This document shows, one piece after another, positions 34,228 through 45,300 of a stretch of DNA of 64,000 nucleotides. The stretch is from Morchella semilibera (Eukaryota > Ascomycota > Pezizomycetes > Pezizales > Morchellaceae): assembly GCA_009192285.1 (NCBI GenBank), contig WBVU01000003.1:5487973-5551972 (forward strand), given 5' to 3'. Positions within the stretch are counted from its first letter, which is position 1. Each line of letters starts with the position of its first letter. The notes under the pieces are model-generated. The model was not told the origin of the DNA, ran no database searches, and saw only the letters and a program-made list of their open reading frames with translations. A program made the translations under genes and the position numbers.

Positions 34228-35801
34228 GTGCCGGATCAGATCGCGTTGCCGGTAGACGCTGGCTCCAGAAGCAGCGGAAGGCCCTGACGACGCCGCCAGG
34301 CCAGACGATTAATTTCACGCCAGTATTCAACTCGAATGTTACCAACTCGTCGTTTGCGGTGAATGCTGGCGCCACAGGGCCCGCTGATGATGCGCCAGAA
34401 TCACCCTCCGATAGCGCGCGTGCTGACGGACCTGACGATTCTGAAGACGATATTGGGGAGCAGGAGCGAGGAGAGGCCGACGGTGATGCGCTCCCTTCAA
34501 CTGTTGGAGGACCAGTTCTGGCCGATGAGCGCGCTATTGAATCCCTCACTGCAACGTACCAGCGTCAAACCCATCGCTGGCGTCTAGCCTCTGGTCGTGA
34601 CGTCGAGACTGTGCTTTTCGAGAAACTGTCGCCGCATGAGCTTCCCCGCCTCGTCTTCATCCCTTGCACTATCCTTTACCATCGACCTCGACGACCCAAA
34701 TATGCGCTCCTGGTTTGAGCCCGAAGAGTTGGACGAGATTAACAAGTCGCTCCCTGAACCACCTAGCACCCCCGGCATACTGTCGATGGTAAAATCGCTA
34801 CACCGCTTCCGATCCTGCAAGAGCCCTGCAGATGTGCGTAACGTGCTGGCAACTACTTCCTTCCTCGAGCCGGGTCAAAAATTTGATGCGGAGCGCGACT
34901 TCCTTAGGATGTGGGCTGATCTTGTAATACGCAATCTGTCTGTACCCCCCCCCCCCTCCCCCTCATTCTACCTTTTTTGTGTTGCGTAGCGGTTCTAACA
35001 TCGACCAAATAGACTCGTCCTCTGGGAATCACCCGCCCACCCCCTCCGCAGCCAACAACTGGAAGACTTTTACTCGAACCTAATTTGGGCGCCCATCCTC
35101 GACCAGTGCTTTCTATCCTTCCCCTCAATCGTCCTTGTCCGCAAAGACTCTCCCTGCCGTTCTACTGCTGCTCGCAAAAACCGAGCGCGCACACTCGATA
35201 CCCGCATGCGCCAGGGCAGACGACTCGATGGCGTAATCAGGAGCAGCGGGGACGATGCACATGAATTTGGCGGCATTGAAGTGGCGCGCTCGGCGGCAGG
35301 GGGATTGAAATCTACCAAGCGGCTTGGTGACGAAGAAAAGCTCCTGAAGGCTCTCCGGGACATGCTGGCGGTATTATGCGGGCTGGTGAATGTTACGGGG
35401 GAGGACAAGCCCAGTCTGCAGGTGGTCGGTGTGCTCTGCGCGGGCTTGAAGATGCAGGTTATCAAGATGGGGTGTTGCCGGGAGGGCGGCATTGCTGTGG
35501 TTCGTCGGCAGCAGGTTGTGGAGATACCGGAGGAGCTCAACGGGTTGACTGGGCTCACGAAGGTTTTGGTCATGGTGGCCAGTATGAAGGTATATTGGCC
35601 GTGTTTTGGAGATCTTAGATCTAGCAGCTAACCTGATCGTAGGTCGTGGTTGAGCAGACGTCGAAGGCGGTATCACAGAGGCACAATTCGACAAGCAGCA
35701 CGGATAAGTCGGACGAGGACTTAATAAAGGAGATATTGCAAGGGACGGTCGCTGAGACAAACCTGGGATGGGCGGCGGACACGCCATCGCCAGAACCGTA
35801 G
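34228..35801 (+). CDS. Unrecognised spliced gene, 3' exons
   Basis: Exons: 34228 to about 34640, about 34640-34937, 35013-35589 and 35643-35801 (stop 35799-35801). The last two introns (34938-35012 and 35590-35642) have GT-AG ends and a CTAAC-type branch site. The first exon follows a TATATACAG acceptor with GCTAAC upstream. Segments in order: an acidic Ser/Asp-rich linker (PDDSEDDIGEQERGEADGD), a WRLASGRDVETVLFEKL block, SFTIDLDDPNMRSWFEPEEL, and a C-terminal part with GRRLDGVIRSS, FGGIEVARS and KLQ-like SLQVVGVLCAGLKMQVIKM. That order recalls a conserved orphan domain common in fungi (SGR-VEDVLY ... EFGA-E ... LQVVGFLHSGL); I cannot name it. Between exons 1 and 2 the frame changes without a good intron, so a frameshift or unusual splicing is possible. 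Further 5' coding sense is visible at about 33730-34010 but not resolved. Confidence 0.6.
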
Positions 35802-36866
35802 GACCGGACATGTTCCTTATCATGTAAAGACACCCTATCAGGGAAATGTTCTCAATGCCATCTATAAAACTTAATCGAGTTCCCCGCCTTGCTGGCGGGC
35901 GTGATTGAAGAAGTGAACCCGCCACACTGAGGCCTGAGCTCGTAGAAAATGGTACTCTAGAAGCAGAAACCTCTTACAGTCTGGAATTCCAGCTAATTCG
36001 CAACCCAATTCTTGGCATCATTTGACTCCGATGTCTACAACTACTTCACGGCGTAGTTGGCACCCCTGTTTTGAATAATGTAGTCAGGTCGAGGTCACGC
36101 ACGACGCGCGATGGCTGCACTGGAACCTCCTCAAAAGCCTCCCCTTCTTCGCCTCCCTCTCCGGCAAGTCCATCGTCACATAATCCTCTCCCTCCTCGCC
36201 CCCTTCCTCCACCCTCCTCCGCTTATCCCTCTTCTACTTCGCCTTCCTCATTACCGCCAGCCCCCTCGTCCTCCTCCTCTTCCTTCAAAGGTGTGACGAG
36301 GTCCCGACCGGCTGCGGGGGTGGGGGCCTTAGTGGGGGGAAGGGGGGGGGGCAAGAGGGATAAGAGTGAGAGGTAGAAGATATTAGAGTGTCGGAGAGAT
36401 TGATAGGCATGATGGTTATTCAGTTATACTGTTTTGCTGAGTCGATGAAGATGTCGTGAGGGTACGGTACAAGACTTGGTAATTATGAACCCAAGCCACG
36501 TGGCGTGGTGATGATGTCTCTAGATAATTCATGTATATAATATATTGTAATTCTGTTAAGAGGGAGCTGGCTCTCTGTCTCTCCATCCAAGGATAATCAA
36601 CGTTTATATTAAATTAGTGGAAGTCAGTCCCTCTGTGATTGTATACAAGGATCTGGCACAGCAAGTGAACGGATCTCCACCTGTCAAAAGCCCATGTATC
36701 TGTACTTACATGTAGTTTTAATGCCAAAGCCTTGTGCATGCTTTGTTGGCACCTTCTTTATGAAAGTACTACATACAAGTACTTAGGTACATGTCAGATC
36801 TAGCCACCCCGTCCGTCATGGCACTGGAGTAAGTAATGTAAAATACCAGACCATCATACTAGTCCC

Positions 36867-36940
36867 TCCATGACGTTTCCGAACACGACCAATATTACAT
36901 ACCAGATCACAAAAGGAGTCGTGTTCGGAAACGTCATGGA
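36867..36940. repeat. Foldback: 23-bp perfect inverted repeat
   Basis: The arms 36867-36889 and 36918-36940 (TCCATGACGTTTCCGAACAC... and its complement) are perfect, with a 28-bp loop. No TA or other target duplication is evident. It could be a miniature foldback element or a transcribed hairpin. Confidence 0.75.
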
Positions 36941-37129
36941 ACTACATGTAGTAGTATCGGAAAAGCCTGTCCCTGTCCCCGGCAACACCCCTGCATACCA
37001 CGCGGAACTCTGCCCAAACCCCCGGAACTCATCTGGACCCGCTGTGCCGATCGCTCGCTTAACGGGTACCTGCATGTGTACCCACCTGGACATTCTGAGA
37101 CAAATTTAATTGGTATTACGTCTTCAACG

Positions 37130-37143
37130 CCCCCCCCCCCCCC
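37130..37143 (+). repeat. C14 homopolymer
   Basis: Fourteen consecutive C. Confidence 0.9.
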
Positions 37144-37952
37144 GTAATCGCGGATGCCAAATTCACTCCTGATTGGAAGGCCCTCTACGCCCAATAGTTA
37201 TGGGTTTCAACTATAGCTCCTAAGACCTGGAACAATATCTTCCCACATTCAAAAGTACACGCATAGTACTACGGCCCCCGACTATGGCCCCCAATACGTA
37301 GAGGTGCTGCTTTCTACGCCTAGCAGTGAGTGAGTTCAACCATAGCTCCTAATGATTAGAACCACCACTCTCAACCCTTCGCTCTCGACGCTTGGGACCA
37401 CGTCTCTTGTTGCCTGGAACTCTGTCGCCCTGATATACTTTCATTGACAGAGCTGAAAACACCACTTTCAACTGGTTTATTTTATAAACTTCTCTGGACC
37501 ATACAGGTATGGTGCAAGGAGGAATAGAGGGCGGCCTTGTCAACCCTATACACCACTTTAGTCAATTCTTTCATTGGCTACGAGAGGCAAACATTGGAGG
37601 GCCTCACTCCTAACTCGGATTACAAGGTCGCCCCCCAAGGCCTCTCGCACCATAGCTTAAATCGGGGCGCTTGTATTAGGGAGAAATTACATCCCAACAG
37701 CCGACTAGAGTGTCCAAGATAAGGATATCATGACTACATGTAGATATCTATGTAGACGAGAAAATATAGAACTCGCGATTCTTTTAGAAAGTATCTTTGC
37801 CCACTGCCCTGATTATGACCGATGGTATTAAATATACCTAGGTAAGTATTTATATTACTGACATAATATCCTCGAACGACGAAGAGAAAATTAGCAAGAT
37901 CTGGCACCTGTAGATGCTGGGGAACTGCCTGTGACTGACCCTGGCTAGTCTA

Positions 37953-37967
37953 CCCCTAACCCTAAAC
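37953..37967 (-). repeat. Interstitial telomere-like repeat
   Basis: CCCCTAACCCTAAAC. Confidence 0.65.
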
Positions 37968-39783
37968 TATATTTCCTGGCTTGATTTTTTTTCTTTTTTT
38001 CTTTCCTGTTAACCCCATACGCGGGTGTTTCCTGGCTTGAGCTTGTAGCGAGAATAAGTTTCGAGAACACACAACAGTGGCGACGGAAACCGCCCTACAA
38101 ACAGCGACAGGGACAACAGAATTTTGGGCGCAGCTCTGGATCCTAACTAAATCTGGCTTATCCTGCTTTAATCATCTTTCGACGGGCGAGACGCTCATGC
38201 TCACGGTTTTTAGAACCTTGAAGCACTCCGTGCTCACTAGACACACCGAAAATCTGATAAGATTCACACCATTATTCTACATCCAGACTTCCTTACCTGG
38301 TCCTTTGTACTTTCCCTAAACCTAAATACACTATGGGCACTTTTGGGCATGGGATTCCGGGGTGCGAGGGGCTCTGAGTAGTGTTAGGCACGAGTTGGGA
38401 GCTCTCCGACACCAGAAAGGCTGATGTCGCTGCCGGAGCCCAAACCATATATTAAAATCAATTTTTTAGCTTCCACTTTAGCCTCCGACATGAGAATCAA
38501 GGCTCATTCCGGACCCCGACAGGAAAATATGGTTTATTTTGACCCTGATATCACATTTCAGGGCCTGACATGGGAAGTGAAGAGCGTTGGGACATTTGGC
38601 GGAAAGTTATTGCTCCAGACCCTACGGTGAGTAGCAAGCTGCCCGTAGGGGGTGAGTAAGAGAGTAATATTATCCCTAAGCCCGGAGTATTGCCATTTCC
38701 ACGTCGGCTGTCGGTTGTCAAAATTCTTTGCTCGAGAAAACATCCGAAGCTCCCAGGAATATTTCTTCCATCCGTCTACCTCGAAACTTACAACTGCTCT
38801 GGAAATCACAATAGTAGCTAGTGGTAGTACCTCTAACTATTGATAATATGACGCATCGCTCCCCGGGTGGTGTGATTACAAACTTGCGACTTGAGTCACC
38901 GGGCTGCTGTAAATTAAAATGGCTCAACAAGTTTGTCAAAGGCTGCAGGTGATCACCGCACTGATAATGCATTCAGTGCCCATTTGAGTTGCTATCCAGG
39001 GTTAAGGTTTCCAGTCCCGACCAAACGTTTAGGTGAACCGTAAATAAGTATGTATGCGTGGCCGAGTATATAGACACAAATATAATACATTGTGCAACTT
39101 ACACAACAAACTAATCGCGCAAGTTGTAGAATCTAGCTAAACAATAGAATATCTTTAAGTCCGGCAATGCTGACCCCCCTATAATAGAGAACCCAGATTT
39201 GTGTGGGAGATCTATTATTTGAATAGAGAGATAACAAAACCTGTAAAGCCAGACCATACCCACCCCCTCCTTGGGAGCACTTTACTAAATGCCGGCTGCA
39301 AAATTTACCAGTAGTAGGCGATTGCGTAATCCAACATAGAAGCGTATATTGTGCGACTAGCACAGGTGAGGTATATATGGCGGATCTCCTCATACGTACA
39401 GGCCTGCAGGGTGACTGGGAGTACAGCTCCGCCACAGCAAAAATCTAAGGCGAAAGCTTACGGTGGCGGCTAGAAAAGCTACTAGTAGGACCTTATATAT
39501 AGCTAGGAATAGCTCTACACTACAAGAGTACTCCAGCCAATGGCATTTTAAGAGCGTTTATAGGCTGGGCACGGGTCGGTGTTGGGTATGTTTACATACA
39601 ATATTACGGGCGAGTGAGAATCTATGATTAAGGTTGAGGTCGGGTTTAGTGATTTGTCGTATGGTGGGGCTGCGTATAGAGGAAATCTGGGAGAGGTGCC
39701 AGAAGAGCGGGGAGGGTTGTGGCGGGGTGTTGTACTTGACATGTGGTCGGTGCGAGTGATGACGCTGGTGGCCTGATCTTGAC
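37968..39783. other. Intergenic, nothing recognised
   Basis: No supported gene. The 38390-38500 segment is the second copy of the diverged repeat noted at 32620-32730. Confidence 0.45.
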
Positions 39784-40713
39784 TTGAGGGGAGATGTGGC
39801 AACAGAAGTAAATAGTATAAGAGGACAAAGTCCATTCGGCCCTACATTCGATAAGGCGTCAACCTTTCGACTCAGCAACCAGCAGCGATTGAACACGAAT
39901 ATCTACGAGAGTACGGTTGCGATAATTGATATTAATGCGAAAATGTCCTACGAGTGGATGCTTAGAAAAGGATTTCCCCTTGAACACATCATTGCAATGC
40001 AAAACTGCGCTCCTGGCGCCTCGGTAACTACAGACCACACCGGAACTAGGGTACATTTACCATCTGGCAGCGTCTTTAAAGGTAGTGTTGCTCCTGCTGT
40101 TAATGGACGATATTTCGATCCTTTGTTTTCTACCGCTTGGACCGGTCCGGCCACTCCAGCAACGTTAATTCGTTACGATCCAACGGACCATGTTTCAAAC
40201 ACGTTATATAGTACCGTGTACACACCTACTAAACTAGAAGCGATGTGGTCTACGATCGCAATATTCATCGATGGTGCGTGTCGGGATAACGGGAGAGCTA
40301 CAGCTAGAGCCGGGTACGGAGTTTTTTTTGGAGATGGATCGAAATATAACACCAAGGGCCTTGTCGATTGTGGTCAGAAGCAAACAAGTCAAGTCGCGGA
40401 AATTGTAGCCGCGTTGAAAGCCTTGGAGGTTCTGAATGAAGTGTGGAAAAACATGGGTTTGATGGAGGTGGTGCTAGTTACGGACTCGGATTACGTGGCG
40501 AAGAGCATGTGTGAATATATTTGGAAGTGGCAGAAGAATGGGTTCAAGACGTGTAAGGGGAAGAAGGTGGAGAATGAGGGATTGTTAAGGATGTTGAATG
40601 AGAGGATTGATGAGTTGAATGAGGAAGGGATTGAGGTTAAGTTTTGGCGTGTGGATAGGAGTATGAATGAGGAGGCGGATAGGTTAGCTACTGAGGCGTT
40701 GGAGTTGCATTGA
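39784..40713 (+). CDS. RNase HI-domain protein, 309 aa
   Basis: A single open frame. Residues about 155-308 form a complete RNase HI domain: IAIFIDGACRDNGRATARAGYG (first Asp), SQVAEIVAALKALE (Glu), VVLVTDSDYVAKSM (Asp) and NEEADRLATEALE (fourth Asp). All four metal-binding acidic positions are present, so hydrolysis of RNA in RNA:DNA hybrids is plausible. The N-terminal 150 residues (SYEWMLRKGFPLEHIIAM, VFKGSVAPAVNGRYFDPLF) match no family I know and may be a host-specific extension. No hybrid-binding HBD or reverse transcriptase is attached, so it looks like a host gene and not a retroelement piece. The start at 39784 is the first ATG in frame; a later start at 39943 (MSYEW) is possible. 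No intron is needed. Confidence 0.8.
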   Translation: MRGDVATEVNSIRGQSPFGPTFDKASTFRLSNQQRLNTNIYESTVAIIDINAKMSYEWMLRKGFPLEHIIAMQNCAPGASVTTDHTGTRVHLPSGSVFKGSVAPAVNGRYFDPLFSTAWTGPATPATLIRYDPTDHVSNTLYSTVYTPTKLEAMWSTIAIFIDGACRDNGRATARAGYGVFFGDGSKYNTKGLVDCGQKQTSQVAEIVAALKALEVLNEVWKNMGLMEVVLVTDSDYVAKSMCEYIWKWQKNGFKTCKGKKVENEGLLRMLNERIDELNEEGIEVKFWRVDRSMNEEADRLATEALELH

Positions 40714-41090
40714 GGAGGGGAGGCATTGTGGAATTGAAGGTGGTGGAGTTTTTCCGGGGGGATTTGTTTGTGGTTATTGATTTTTTTTTATTATTATTCT
40801 TATCATGTACCTCGGAGGGTCCTTAAAGTGATTGCAACGAGCTCAATGCTCCGGTGTTGCGACCACTCTCAAAGCTAGACCTAGTTAACTTTTTCCATTT
40901 TTATTTTGACCTATTATTATACAGCTCTGTCAGACACAATTCGATATTGAATTACATGTATCTCCAACTTGTGGGTATGGTGGTCAGTGGCTACGAAATG
41001 GTTGTTCTTCGTAGCTGTTGCATCACTTTGGGGAAGCAACATGCAAGAATCACCCGCGACAAGGTTGCTTTCGTTGCCCACCGGGTTCCT

Positions 41091-41870
41091 GGCTCTCATC
41101 GGGGACTATTTTTTTAGAGCTTCCAGATAATGGCGATTAGGCCACCTACCCACATCTCATACCTAGGATCCCTCATCTGCACTAACCGCCGTCTCTGCGC
41201 CATCTTCACCCCACTTCTCGATCGCTTCGCAAGCACTCAACGCAAATACTGGGTACTAGTGGTTGTGTTTCACTGGTGTGTCGCTATTGGAAACAGTCGC
41301 CTAGTACGTCTGCTGATGGGGAGGGCGTTCGACATCACTGTGTTCGTCGCCGAAGCATACAGACGCCATCATAAGCTCGCGCTTTAGCAGGAACAGGCTC
41401 TGCTCGTTCAGGCTGCTGGGAGTGGGCGGCGGACAGAGCTGGATTGACCGTGGAGATCGCATATATCTGCTGTCCGCAGGATAATGATGCACGGCCAGGA
41501 GAGACTGACTAAATCATCGTGCCCGCGAAATCGAGAAGGGTGCGGCTTTCGTGCATGCGGTAGAGCTTAACCATTATGACGTTGCCAAGATGCTGGAGCT
41601 CCATGGGAAGTTCTCGCCAATGCATATGGAAATATAAAAATGAGGCAGGCTAAAATAGTTGGGCAGCTGTCGGAGGCGGGTGCGGATATAGCTTTGTGCA
41701 CTGGAGAGTGTACCCTTGCTGCCCTGTATAATTATGTCGCTGCTGCTGCGTTAAAGATGTTGATTGAGCGCTGTAGGCTGGTGCGTGTAATTAGGGGTTT
41801 TGGTTTGTTCACTTTGCTCGAGACTAAACTGCTCGAACCTTTGAACGATGAACTGATTATGATGATGTGA
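41091..41870 (+). pseudogene. Decayed F-box/ankyrin gene
   Basis: About 41130-41385 reads HISYLGSLICTNRRLCAIFTPLLDR then HWCVAIGNSRLVRLLMGRAFDIT. The order F-box-like tail (L..TNRRL..ILTPLLDR) followed by an ankyrin repeat (HWA-A-GN-RLVRLLL-RG) is typical of fungal F-box-ankyrin proteins. Around 41530-41620 another frame reads GAAFVHAVELNHYDVAKMLELHGK, a second ankyrin-like unit, followed by stops. Short pieces in several frames show a pseudogene. An intact version would be an SCF-ligase adaptor. Confidence 0.6.
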
Positions 41871-43245
41871 ATGAGAGACAATAAGAAACGGAGTAAAGGA
41901 ACCACTAATGACGTCACGTGCTAGCCACCCGCCAAGATGCCAAGGCGCGCTAGCCTATAGCCGCGCTCTCGCCTACGACATGGGTTGCTTGACTCCTCGG
42001 CTAAAAGCTTAATTCTGCAACTAACCTCCTACCCCATACATCATGTAGTCTCAACCCACCCCCTCTATCCAATCTTTTTGCTCAAATCAATCGACACTCT
42101 ATCTCCCACATCTCTTCCAACATTTGTTTATCTCTCATTGCAGCTGGAAGTGCTGCCTAAATCCTATCCGCTCGTTTACCGTTTAGGTGACATTCCCCTC
42201 CAATTGTACGTATCATTCGCTCAGATTCACCACGCCCTAACTAACTCCTTTTCTATACATCATTTAGCTATCAATGGCGGTTCTGGAGGGTTTTTGGAAG
42301 ATGCGGTACGCCATGTATGAGTGAGAGAAGGCTAATGCCATCAAACATGGGCTCGAGCTGCCTAAACCCCCAGCTGGACATCCGGGTGAATCAATCTTCA
42401 TCTCGTACATTCTATCATCAACTAATCTCTATTATAAAACACAGATGAGAAGGACCAGGAATATTATACTCGCTAGCTAGAGGAGCCATCTTCGTCATTA
42501 CGGATTCCAGAGAAATAGGCCCTCCGACCGGCAAAGAAGCCTGGTACACAGAAAATTACAACTCCCGATCCAGACCAAGAAGAAGATGATTCACAAGCAT
42601 CTCAAGAGTCTTTGTATTCCGAGAAATCTCCGGAGTTAATTGGAATTTGAGGAGGTAACCTTGATCCCCAATCTCTTGATTCAATCGACCCATCTACAAC
42701 TCCGACTATACCTGTTAGTTGTTCGAAAGGTTGTCCCAAATAGGATTTTATCAACGAGCCTCTGCACACAGATGATATCCTCATGGAATCAGTCCCATTA
42801 GTTAGTGATGTGGGGCGGGGGACACGCAGAGCACCTACCCCCATCGTGCGTAGAAATCCAACCCCACAATAGATTGCAAGGGTCGTTATGCATGACCCCC
42901 CTTTGTGGTGCCACGACGATTGGCCTCATGACCGCCATGGAAGGCATATCTTCTATACAGAGAGAGGATCCCATTAGACGTTCAAACTATGGCGTTATCT
43001 TACGGATGGCCAAGATGCTGCCCCACCGTGGGCAAAGGGGGCCGCAAAAAAACGGGGAAGGCCCCCGAAGACAACCCCGAAAGCCCCGAAGGCAACCCGA
43101 AGGATACCCCAAAGACGGGCCCGAAATCTTCACCGAGAGCCTCGCTTTTACCGAAGGGTACAGACAAAGCTCCTACCGGGCCGTCCCAATTAGCGCATAG
43201 GTTGAGGACAGTTGAGGAAGAAGCTCCCGCAGGGTCGCCCTAGAT
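41871..43245. other. Unassigned stretch
   Basis: No family recognised. A plus-strand segment at about 42740-43200 has runs of coding-like sense, including a basic KKRGRPPKTTPKAPKAT part (AT-hook-like), but in no single frame. It may be an old transposon gene. Confidence 0.3.
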
Positions 43246-43246
43246 G

Positions 43247-43345
43247 GTAAACTGGGAAGAGGGGGGGGGGAGGAGGGGGAGAGGGGGGGGAGAGGGGGAG
43301 GAGGGAGGAGGGGGATGAAGGTGAAGAGGACAGCGAGGTGAGGCT
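43247..43345 (+). repeat. Polypurine (G-rich) tract
   Basis: About 75-100 nearly uninterrupted purines with several runs of five or more G. Mirror-like symmetry makes triplex or G-quadruplex folding possible. The following 300 bp repeat GCTCCCGCAGGG-like words. Confidence 0.75.
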
Positions 43346-44289
43346 CCCGCAGGGGAAAGCTCCCGTGGGGAAGTTTTCGCAGGAAAAAAAAGCTCCTGTA
43401 GGGAAAAGATTTACCCCCCTCGTAAATTCCTAGAAAACCGCCCAGCCTTTTTATGTAACCGGGGGGCCCCCTGCTTACTTTGTTCCCTGCCCTTAGGGTT
43501 TCCTCTAGGGGTCGGGTCATCAAGCCCACCCAGCAGGCTCAGCTCAACGCCGAAGCTACGGAAGCAAGCCAGTGGGCTAAAGTGGCCCGCGTCGCCAGGA
43601 AGGATAGAGGAAAAGCTACCCTTTCTCAATGGCCCGAAGCGGAGCGAAGGTAGACAAGCTCCCCACCCAAAATTTATGTTTCCCGAAATTGTATCACAGG
43701 GTTTGTCTCGTTCCCTGCGCGTGATGGTCAGTCCACGTTCTAACGCATGCGAACCAGGCCCTCCACTCATAAGATACCTGATTATATCGATGTACAACAC
43801 ACCTTGTAGTTCTCCGCCTCTCTTGCCCCCCAGTGGGAGAGTCGGCAGTTAGTCCACATGTACAGTCAAGGTTCCGAAAGGGCCAAAAGAATCCAGTAAC
43901 CATCGAGCCACAGAGAACATAAACATGAGGTTCCCGGGGGTGAGGGGCCTCGAGTCCAGACCCTAAACCATGCTTCTTTTGAGCTAAAAGTCAGTCGCTG
44001 CCAATGGGAATTCAGGTTAACACCCTCTACCGTGAGTTGAGCTATCCCTTAGTCTGTCAGTAAATTTACTGCGCTCAGGGGATCCGGCCCTTTCTATAGT
44101 ATAATCTCATTCAATTAAAACAAAAACAAAAGTAACACTGTGCTCAAGCTCCATTAAAATGCTTATTTCAGCGCCGTTTCCTCCCATTATAGGCAAACTC
44201 CTATTAAAATCTTCTAATAGCTCGTCTAGAACCATTCTACCCCTATACAAAGAAAACAACCCACTGTCGAAAAAAAAGTAAAATCCGCT

Positions 44290-45300
44290 TCACTTCTCTT
44301 TCTCACCATCTCTAATCCTTATATGATTATGGGCTTCACCTCTAATCACCGCGCTAATTCCATTGGGGGCGTCGTCAATCTGGCGCTTAGTAGAAAGTTC
44401 TATAGCACGCCTGACCTTCTCGATTTCGAGCCTCGTTTTTTCTTTCGCATCATCAATATGGCGCTTAGTATAGAGTTCCATAGCACGCCTGAACTTCTCG
44501 ATTTCGAGCCTCGTTTTTTCTCTCGCATCATCAATATGGCGTTTAGTAGAGAGTTCCATCTTGAGATTCGATTTTTCACTCGCCGCGTTGACGACTTTCT
44601 CAATGTGCAAACGCATTTCCTTGTTTGCTTCGACGTCATAATATATAACTTTGAGAGCTAACTGTAGATACGTTGTGTTAGCTGAGTAACTCAGAAAACC
44701 ACACAGAATCCGCTGGAGAATGTACCACTCCCAACCCAAGGGTAACTGTTCCCACACCAAAAGTCATGATGTACTTTATCCATCCTTCAATTCCTTTGAT
44801 CCTTGCGTCAATTTGCCCAAAGCGCTTTTAGGGCAAGTTAGCACTTGCCAAAATGATTGTGATCGAATCCCTACAGTCCCAGTAATACTGAGCCTTTCTG
44901 CACCGGTGTGGATCTTAATTCCTTGCGGCCTTCCACTAGCTGCCCCCAACCCTCCACAAGGTGCCCCTAAGAGCTCGTGGGTGGCTCTCCACTGAGGATC
45001 TACCGGGTTAGTATATCTAACTGAACCTCCGATAGGTCTCCTAGGATTAAAGACTTGCCTGTCCGGTACTCCAGAACCGGCGAGAATGATGGGCGCCGTA
45101 ACGAGTGCCTCTACGGAAAAGCAACTGGCGAGCATTAATGTTGAGAGACATCTCAAGACAAAATAACTAGTCTGGACGAAATAAACGCCTGTCTTTTTGC
45201 TGTCTCCGTCTATCGAATGGTGGGGTTTTGGGGTTCGTATGCGAGTCACAAAGAGAGAACTAACGCCACACTTCCTTATACTTTCTGATAGATGACACAT
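44290..45300 (-). pseudogene. Coiled-coil/membrane protein gene, frame-broken
   Basis: Family not recognised. The upstream part (45300-44776, 174 codons) includes a hydrophobic stretch LSTLMLASCFSVEALVTAPI and a polar region. Around 44700-44830 a second frame reads AQIDARIKGIEGWIKYIMTF then GVGTVTLGLGVV, a plausible coiled coil plus membrane span. The downstream part (from about 44650 to 44290) has two close copies and one partial copy of a 24-residue unit, RHIDDAREKTRLEIEKFRRAMELYTK-type, predicted coiled coil, visible as a 72-bp tandem repeat at about 44405-44565. The three parts are in different frames, so the gene is broken or its introns are unresolved. Confidence 0.45.

Noticed and set aside
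36071-36376. A Ser/Pro-rich protein or a small membrane protein
   Set aside because: Two frames look equally plausible because of C/T-rich low complexity. No start, intron or family evidence decides between them.
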